Positions 13,934 through 18,946 of a DNA stretch of 18,946 nt are shown in pieces. A program made the position numbers and the translations under genes. A model generated the notes under the pieces. It saw only the letters and a list, made by a program, of their open reading frames with translations, was not told the DNA's origin and searched no databases. The DNA comes from Prevotella sp. (GTDB lineage: Bacteria; Bacteroidota; Bacteroidia; Bacteroidales; Bacteroidaceae): assembly GCA_017632825.1 (NCBI GenBank), contig JAGBQP010000102.1, positions 1-18,946 of the forward strand. Direction: 5' to 3'. Every line of letters starts with the position of its first letter. The first letter of the stretch is position 1.

Positions 13934-15166
13934 ATGAGAAAAATAGCAGAGCCCATATTCCCTTTTGCAGAAAACACGCCGCTTCTCAGACAGGCGGTAT
14001 GGTTCATTGCTGGCATTGTGATTGGTGTCCATACGTCAGTCATGGTATTATGGCTTTTGCCAGCGTTGGCTCTGACACTGCTATTGTCACTGCTGCTGCA
14101 CCATCGTCCTCTTGGTCAGTCGTTGACGTTGAGTGTAGCCGTTCTCCTGTTGGGTGCGACGCTGGCCGCTCGGCAGCGGGTTAAACAGGAAGCCAGCGGC
14201 ATGACCGTGCGTCAGTGGGTGCAGACACAGAAGGAGCCTGATACTGGCACGATGATCGGACGCAGCCGACTTTTTTTCCTACAACAGAGAGAGCGGTTGT
14301 TGAATCGTTACCGGCAACAGGGACTGGAAGGTAATACCTATGCACTAGTAACCGCCACGACGTTAGGCGACAAGTCTTCCATCGACAAAGAACTTCAAGA
14401 GACATACAATATCAGCGGAGCTGCACATGTATTAGCACTCAGCGGACTACACATGGGTATTATCTATGCCATACTGACACTGTTGACTTTCGGTCGGCAA
14501 CGACGGAGCATCATCACACAGACGCTCGTCGTCGTGGCCCTTTGGGCGTTTGTTTTTCTTGTCGGTATGCCTTCCAGCGCTGTCAGGGCTGCCACCATGC
14601 TGTCGCTCTATGCACTACTGACGTTAGGCTATCGCGAGAAAGCATCCATCAATGCCTTGGCGTTCACGGCGTTGGTCATGCTTGCCATCTCGCCCTACAT
14701 GCTTTTCGATGTCGGTTTCCAAATGTCGTTCCTCGCCGTGCTGAGCATTCTGATTTGGCTGCCTGTTATGAACGAATGGGTTTCACCTACTTTGCAACAA
14801 CGTTATCCCCCACTACGTTGGCTATGGGGGCTAACCACAGTAACACTGGCTGCGCAACTTGGTGTTGCCCCACTTATTGCTTATTACTTCGGCCGTTTCT
14901 CCACTTTTTTCCTTATTACAAATTTCGTGGCCATACCAGCCATCACCATTATTATTTGGTTAGCACTGGTAACACTCATCATTCCAGTGTTGATCCCATT
15001 GCTGACATTTGTTGTCAATGGCCTTAACACTTGTCTCGATACTATTATCCAATTGCCGGGTGCCAGCATAGAAGGTCTTCACCCCACCCTTCTGCAGGTA
15101 TGCCTCACCTACATTCTCGTTCTTTGCGTTTATTGGGTCATCCGCTTGGTAGAAGCTAAAAGCTAA
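13934..15166 (+). CDS. Short ComEC/Rec2-related membrane protein
   Basis: 410 residues from ATG 13934, chosen because the promoter lies inside the longer frame. Hydrophobic helices at about 20-80 are followed by a cytoplasmic or periplasmic stretch of only about 45 residues, then the Competence domain with the hallmark LALSGLHMGII (167-177), MPSSAVRAATML and several further membrane helices to the C-terminus. ComEC forms the inner-membrane channel for single-stranded DNA during natural transformation. Full-length ComEC usually also has an N-terminal OB-fold (DUF4131) and often a C-terminal metallo-beta-lactamase domain; neither fits in this protein. It may be a minimal form or have lost DNA-uptake function. 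It is divergent from the esterase, and its stop follows a duplicated AAGCTAA sequence. Confidence 0.85.
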   Translation: MRKIAEPIFPFAENTPLLRQAVWFIAGIVIGVHTSVMVLWLLPALALTLLLSLLLHHRPLGQSLTLSVAVLLLGATLAARQRVKQEASGMTVRQWVQTQKEPDTGTMIGRSRLFFLQQRERLLNRYRQQGLEGNTYALVTATTLGDKSSIDKELQETYNISGAAHVLALSGLHMGIIYAILTLLTFGRQRRSIITQTLVVVALWAFVFLVGMPSSAVRAATMLSLYALLTLGYREKASINALAFTALVMLAISPYMLFDVGFQMSFLAVLSILIWLPVMNEWVSPTLQQRYPPLRWLWGLTTVTLAAQLGVAPLIAYYFGRFSTFFLITNFVAIPAITIIIWLALVTLIIPVLIPLLTFVVNGLNTCLDTIIQLPGASIEGLHPTLLQVCLTYILVLCVYWVIRLVEAKS

Positions 15167-15230
15167 AATCGTTAAGAACGAAAAAAGACAAAAAAGAAGC
15201 ATTTACACTTACAATTTCTTACTTTTTTTG

Positions 15231-15238
15231 TACCTTTG
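15231..15238 (+). promoter_or_regulatory. -7 promoter element of the metY-type gene
   Basis: Exact TACCTTTG, 25 bp before the ATG at 15264, preceded by a T-tract. No clear TTTG at -33; a weak CTTA lies 19 bp upstream. The leader would be under 25 nt, leaving no room for a SAM-type riboswitch. It also shows that the frame opening at TTG 15228 starts too early. Confidence 0.7.
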
Positions 15239-15263
15239 TGCCCAAATTATTAAAACACAAGCA

Positions 15264-16547
15264 ATGGAAAGGAAACTAAGACAAGGCACGCTCTGCGTGC
15301 AAGCTGGCTACAAGGCCAAGAACGGAGAACCTATAGAGTTGCCCATCATCCAATCGACAACGTTCAAGTACGATGACTCCGACGAGATGGCTAAACTGTT
15401 TGACCTGGAGAAAGAAGGCTATTTTTATACCCGTCTGCAAAATCCCACCAATGACGCCGTAGCAGCCAAGATTGCCGCTCTCGAAGGCGGCGTTGGCGCT
15501 GTGCTCACCAGCAGTGGTCAGGCCGCAAACTTCTATGCTGTCTTTAATATCTGCGAGGCGGGCGACCATATCGTCACATCTAACGAAATATACGGTGGCA
15601 CGTTCAACCTCTTTGGCGTCACACTGAAGAAACTGGGCATTGAGTGTACCTTCGTTAGCCCCGAAGCCAGCGAGGAGGAGATACAGAAGGCCTTCCGTCC
15701 CAACACCAAAGCGCTGTTCGGCGAGACCATTTCGAACCCTGGCTGCGCCGTGCTCGACATTGAGAAGTTTGCGCGTATTGCCCACAAGAACGGAGTTCCT
15801 CTCATCATTGATAACACCTTTGCTACACCCGTCAACTGCCGCCCGTTCGAGTGGGGTGCCGATATTGTCACCCACTCAACCACCAAGTATATGGACGGCC
15901 TGGCTACACAAGTGGGTGGTTGTGTCGTGGACAGTGGCAACTTCGACTGGCTGGCCAACGCAGAAAAGTTCCCTGGACTGTGCACGCCCGATGAGAGCTA
16001 TCACGGACTGACCTACGTCAAAGCTTTCGGCAAGATGGGCTATACCACGAAACTTGTGGCCCAGCTGATGCGCGACCTCGGCTCTATACCGGCTCCCCAG
16101 AACTCGTTCCTGCTGAACTTAGGACTGCAGACACTCCATCTGCGTATGGCCCAGCACTGCAAGAACGCTCAACGCGTGGCTGAGTTCCTCAACGCCAACG
16201 ACAAGGTGGCTTGGGTGCACTACTGCGGTCTGCCCACCGACAAGGCCTATGCATTGGGACAAAAGTACCTGCCCAACGGCAGCTGCGGCGTGATTGCTTT
16301 CGGACTGAAAGGTACGCGTGAAACGGCCATCAAATGGATGGACTCCCTGGAGATGATCAACATTGTGACCCACGTGGCCGATGCCCGCACCTGCGTGCTT
16401 CACCCTGCCAGCCACACGCACCGTCAGCTGTCTGACGAGCAGTTGCGCGAGGCTGGTGTAGCCCCTGACCTAATTCGCCTCAGCATAGGCATTGAGGACG
16501 TAGAAGACATTCTCGACGACATTAGACAGGCACTGGAAAAAATCTAA
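15264..16547 (+). CDS. metY: O-acetylhomoserine sulfhydrylase / aminocarboxypropyltransferase (Cys/Met metabolism PLP enzyme)
   Basis: 427 residues, the usual length for this family. It makes homocysteine from O-acetyl-homoserine and sulfide, feeding methionine synthesis in the cytoplasm. Features: YFYTRLQNPT (53-62, the cofactor-phosphate Tyr/Arg region), SSGQAAN (83-89), ETISNPG (154-160), IDNTFATP (182-189) and the PLP-binding Lys K208 in THSTTKYMDG (203-212). The STTKYMDG sequence differs from the more usual S(A/L)TKYxGGHG. Related PLP enzymes such as methionine gamma-lyase or cystathionine gamma-synthase share the fold, so the reaction is assigned with moderate certainty. It has its own promoter and is closed by a strong terminator, so it is monocistronic. 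The ATG at 15264 is preferred to the upstream TTG, which lies in the promoter. Confidence 0.88.
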   Translation: MERKLRQGTLCVQAGYKAKNGEPIELPIIQSTTFKYDDSDEMAKLFDLEKEGYFYTRLQNPTNDAVAAKIAALEGGVGAVLTSSGQAANFYAVFNICEAGDHIVTSNEIYGGTFNLFGVTLKKLGIECTFVSPEASEEEIQKAFRPNTKALFGETISNPGCAVLDIEKFARIAHKNGVPLIIDNTFATPVNCRPFEWGADIVTHSTTKYMDGLATQVGGCVVDSGNFDWLANAEKFPGLCTPDESYHGLTYVKAFGKMGYTTKLVAQLMRDLGSIPAPQNSFLLNLGLQTLHLRMAQHCKNAQRVAEFLNANDKVAWVHYCGLPTDKAYALGQKYLPNGSCGVIAFGLKGTRETAIKWMDSLEMINIVTHVADARTCVLHPASHTHRQLSDEQLREAGVAPDLIRLSIGIEDVEDILDDIRQALEKI

Positions 16548-16576
16548 TTTCGCAAAAAAAATACCAAAATCAGATG

Positions 16577-16614
16577 AGTCGGAAGCCTCCAAACGGGGGT
16601 TTCCGACTTTCTTT
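16577..16614 (+). terminator. Rho-independent terminator after metY
   Basis: AGTCGGAAGCCTCC (16577-16590) pairs with GGGGGT plus TTCCGACT (16595-16608) across an AAAC loop: a 14-bp stem with two G-T wobbles. It is followed by TTCTTT. It lies 29 bp after the metY stop and before the next promoter. Confidence 0.9.
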
Positions 16615-16630
16615 ATAGTCATTTTTGTGT

Positions 16631-16662
16631 ATTGCAGAAATGACAGAAATGTCCTACCTTTG
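16631..16662 (+). promoter_or_regulatory. Bacteroidetes promoter of the TonB-dependent receptor gene
   Basis: ATTG at 16631-16634, a 20-bp spacer, then TACCTTTG at 16655-16662, 38 bp before the ATG at 16701. No clear Fur box or riboswitch-like structure was recognised between promoter and start. Confidence 0.8.
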
Positions 16663-16700
16663 CATCCGCAAATCAAAAAATAGGAATCATAGGTATTAGT

Positions 16701-18887
16701 ATGACACAAAGACTACTCTACGCATGCTTGCTTTTTGCGACATGCCTGAACACGCTTGCCAATACAGAAGAAGGCGATAAGAAGCAAAAAAGTAAGTTCT
16801 CATCCAACCCTATTGAGCTCAAGGAGGTCACGGTGGTAGCGAGCAACGTGAAGCGTATCAACAAATCGGCATATAATGCCGTGGGCGTAGACACGAAAAC
16901 GCTACAGAACACCACACAGAATCTAAGTGATGCGTTACGCCAGGTACCTGGCATCAAGCTACGCGAGACCGGTGGTGTGGGATCTGACATGCAACTGATG
17001 CTGGACGGTTTCTCTGGTAAGCATATCAAGGTCTTTATCGACGGTGTACCACAGGATGGTATCGGCCAGTCATTCGGTCTCAACAACATACCGGTTACCT
17101 TTGCCGACCATATTGAGGTGTACCGTGGTGTGGTGCCAGTAGAGTTCGGTACTGATGCCATTGGTGGCGTCATCAATGTGGTGACCAAGAAGAACGCACG
17201 CAGCTGGCATCTCGATGCCTCTTACAGCTATGGTTCGTTCAACACCCACAAATCGAACGTTGACTTCGGACAGCATTTCAAGAACGGCCTTACTTACGAA
17301 ATCAACGCCTTCCAGAACTACTCGGATAATGACTACAGCATTGATGCCGCCGGGGTGAAGCACTTCCTGCCTGGAGGCGGCAGTCAGCAGAACGCCAAGA
17401 AGACAGAGCACGTGAAACGACTGCACGACAACTATCACAACGAGGCCATCATAGGTCGTATAGGCGTGGTAGGCAAGCGTTGGGCCGACCGGCTGATGCT
17501 GTCGCTCACCTATTCTAAATCATATAAAGAGATTCAGACGGATGCCAGACAAACGGTAGCCTTCGGACAGCGTCACCGCAAAGCATGGTCGCTGATGCCT
17601 GCACTGGAGTACAGAAAGCGAGACTTCCTGCTGCAGCATCTGGACGTGGTGCTGACGGCTAACTACAACCGCAACATGACCAATCATGTGGACACTGCCA
17701 CCTACGAATACAACTGGTTGGGCGAGAGCCGCTATAAGAATGGGCGCAAAGGTGAGGTGTCTTATCAGGACACCAAGGCTTATAACGACAACTGGAATGC
17801 TACATTCCGGGCCATATATCGTCCGGCCAAGGGGCACACCATCACGCTGAATCACCTCATGCAGTCGGCTGACCGAAAGACACGTACAGCTACGGTTGAC
17901 ATGTCGAACCTCATCAACAAATTGACTGTAAAGCAAATCACGGGACTGTCATACCAGCTGACACCCAGCCAGCGATGGAATGCTACCGTATTCGGCAAAT
18001 ACTACGACCAGCGAAACTCGGGACCACAGGCTCTGACTGGAACTGACAATACCAGCTACGTGAAGACTCACAACGACGTGAGCATGCTTGGCTATGGTGC
18101 AGCTGCGACAGCCTATCTGCTGACCGAACTGCAACTGAAACTGAGCTATGAGCGCACCTGCCGTCTGCCAACCATCGAGGAACTGTTTGGTGACAATGAT
18201 CTGGAGCGTGGAAAGTTTGAACTGAAGCCTGAGCGCAGTCATAACTACAACCTGAACCTCAGCTACACCCACACCTTCGACAAGCAGCACGCACTGTATC
18301 TGGAGGGCGGCCTCATCTATCGTCTGACAAAAGACTATATCAAGCGTACCACCGAGAATGTGAGCGGTACTTACTATGGTGCCTATTCAAACCACGGACG
18401 TGTAAAAACCAAGGGCTACAATATTGCACTGCGCTACGACTATCAGCGCTGGTTGAGTATCGGTGGTAACTGGAGCGAGATGAACGTTCGCGACGACGAA
18501 CCACTGCAAGAGACCGGCTCGCAGCAGGCTAACCTGACCTATCAGGCACGCATGCCAAACCTGCCCTACCAGTTTGCTAATGGCGATGTAACCCTGCGCT
18601 GGCACGACCTGGGTGCTAAGGGCAACATGCTCAGCGCTACTTACGATCTGCTCTACACCCACAGTTTCCCACTCTTCTCTGAGGTATATGGCAACGCCTC
18701 AACAAAGATGAAGGTGCCCACACAGACCACCCACAACCTGGCTGTGACCTACGTGATGAAAGGTGGAAAATACAACCTGTCGCTGGAGTGCCACAATCTG
18801 ACAGATGCCAAGCTGTACGACAACTTCAATCTGCAGAAAGCCGGTCGTGCCTTCTATGGCAAGGTGCGTGTAAACATCGGTGGATAA
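16701..18887 (+). CDS. TonB-dependent outer-membrane receptor
   Basis: 728 residues. Signal peptide MTQRLLYACLLFATCLNTLA, then a short charged linker and a TonB-box-like ELKEVTVVAS (about 41-50). The plug domain (about 50-160) includes LSDALRQVPGIKLRE, KVFIDGVPQDG and VYRGVVPVEFGTDAIGGVI, all typical of TonB receptors. The remaining residues form the beta-barrel with many alternating aromatic strands, ending GKVRVNIGG. It imports a substrate using TonB energy. It lacks the N-terminal carboxypeptidase-D-like domain of SusC-type glycan receptors and has no SusD partner visible, so a siderophore, heme or cofactor substrate is more likely than a glycan. Substrate unknown. Another gene starts 40 bp downstream, probably in the same operon. 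Confidence 0.93.
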   Translation: MTQRLLYACLLFATCLNTLANTEEGDKKQKSKFSSNPIELKEVTVVASNVKRINKSAYNAVGVDTKTLQNTTQNLSDALRQVPGIKLRETGGVGSDMQLMLDGFSGKHIKVFIDGVPQDGIGQSFGLNNIPVTFADHIEVYRGVVPVEFGTDAIGGVINVVTKKNARSWHLDASYSYGSFNTHKSNVDFGQHFKNGLTYEINAFQNYSDNDYSIDAAGVKHFLPGGGSQQNAKKTEHVKRLHDNYHNEAIIGRIGVVGKRWADRLMLSLTYSKSYKEIQTDARQTVAFGQRHRKAWSLMPALEYRKRDFLLQHLDVVLTANYNRNMTNHVDTATYEYNWLGESRYKNGRKGEVSYQDTKAYNDNWNATFRAIYRPAKGHTITLNHLMQSADRKTRTATVDMSNLINKLTVKQITGLSYQLTPSQRWNATVFGKYYDQRNSGPQALTGTDNTSYVKTHNDVSMLGYGAAATAYLLTELQLKLSYERTCRLPTIEELFGDNDLERGKFELKPERSHNYNLNLSYTHTFDKQHALYLEGGLIYRLTKDYIKRTTENVSGTYYGAYSNHGRVKTKGYNIALRYDYQRWLSIGGNWSEMNVRDDEPLQETGSQQANLTYQARMPNLPYQFANGDVTLRWHDLGAKGNMLSATYDLLYTHSFPLFSEVYGNASTKMKVPTQTTHNLAVTYVMKGGKYNLSLECHNLTDAKLYDNFNLQKAGRAFYGKVRVNIGG

Positions 18888-18927
18888 TATTGAAAAGAAA
18901 ATAATTACTTAAAATATTTATATATAA

Positions 18928-18946
18928 ATGAACAAAAACAACTTCA
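18928..18946 (+). CDS. Start of the next gene (six codons only)
   Basis: ATG at 18928 followed by codons for NKNNF, then the window ends. The AT-rich leader TTTATATATAA precedes it. The 40-bp gap and shared strand suggest an operon with the TonB-dependent receptor. Lipoprotein or PepSY-type partners often follow such receptors in Bacteroidales, but six residues are too few to identify this one. Confidence 0.4.

Noticed and set aside
13792..14043. Short minus-strand frames across the esterase/comEC divergent region
   Set aside because: They cover both promoters and the comEC start, and their translations show no recognisable domain.
1..18946. CRISPR array, tRNA or rRNA genes, insertion sequence, attachment site
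   Set aside because: No regularly spaced repeats, cloverleaf candidates, transposase or integrase motifs were seen on either strand.

Overview
The window looks like a chromosomal segment from a Bacteroidales bacterium, most likely Prevotellaceae. The reasons are: exact TACCTTTG -7 promoter octamers in front of genes, often with TTTG or ATTG about 20 bp upstream; a fused FeoA-FeoB iron transporter; a DUF4290 gene next to murA; a Prevotella-style C-terminal tail on a secreted esterase; A-rich leaders instead of strong Shine-Dalgarno sequences; and base composition near 50% G+C. No rRNA, tRNA, CRISPR array, phage or insertion-sequence genes are visible. The species is inferred, not shown.

Layout. 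The left edge holds the 5' part of feoAB on the minus strand, divergent from a long plus-strand run: tsaB (t6A tRNA modification), a DUF4290 protein, murA (peptidoglycan precursor), rimM (30S maturation), dxr (isoprenoid precursors), rseP (site-2 intramembrane protease), a 1005-residue receiver/ATP-grasp protein, and an alpha/beta-hydrolase with a HAD-like tail. Gaps in this run are short (3 to 114 bp) and no internal promoter was recognised, so it may be one housekeeping and envelope operon. The two last genes are separated by only 3 nt and probably act together.

The right half is made of single units with their own promoters: a small lipoprotein that ends tail-to-tail, with an 8-bp overlap, against a minus-strand secreted esterase; a short ComEC/Rec2-like membrane protein divergent from the esterase; an O-acetylhomoserine sulfhydrylase (MetY type) closed by a strong hairpin terminator; and a TonB-dependent receptor followed by the first codons of another gene.

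Most of the window is ordinary core genome. The points most worth a second look are: (1) the two-receiver plus PPDK_N-type ATP-grasp protein that lacks the phosphohistidine and PEP-binding domains of real PEP synthase, with its tightly linked hydrolase/degenerate-HAD partner; (2) a MurA with Asp in place of the fosfomycin-target Cys; (3) a hairpin-bearing roughly 100-bp intergenic element between rimM and dxr, flanked by an 8-bp direct repeat; (4) several starts that the promoter positions show to lie downstream of the longest ORF start. No clear new defence or mobile system was found.
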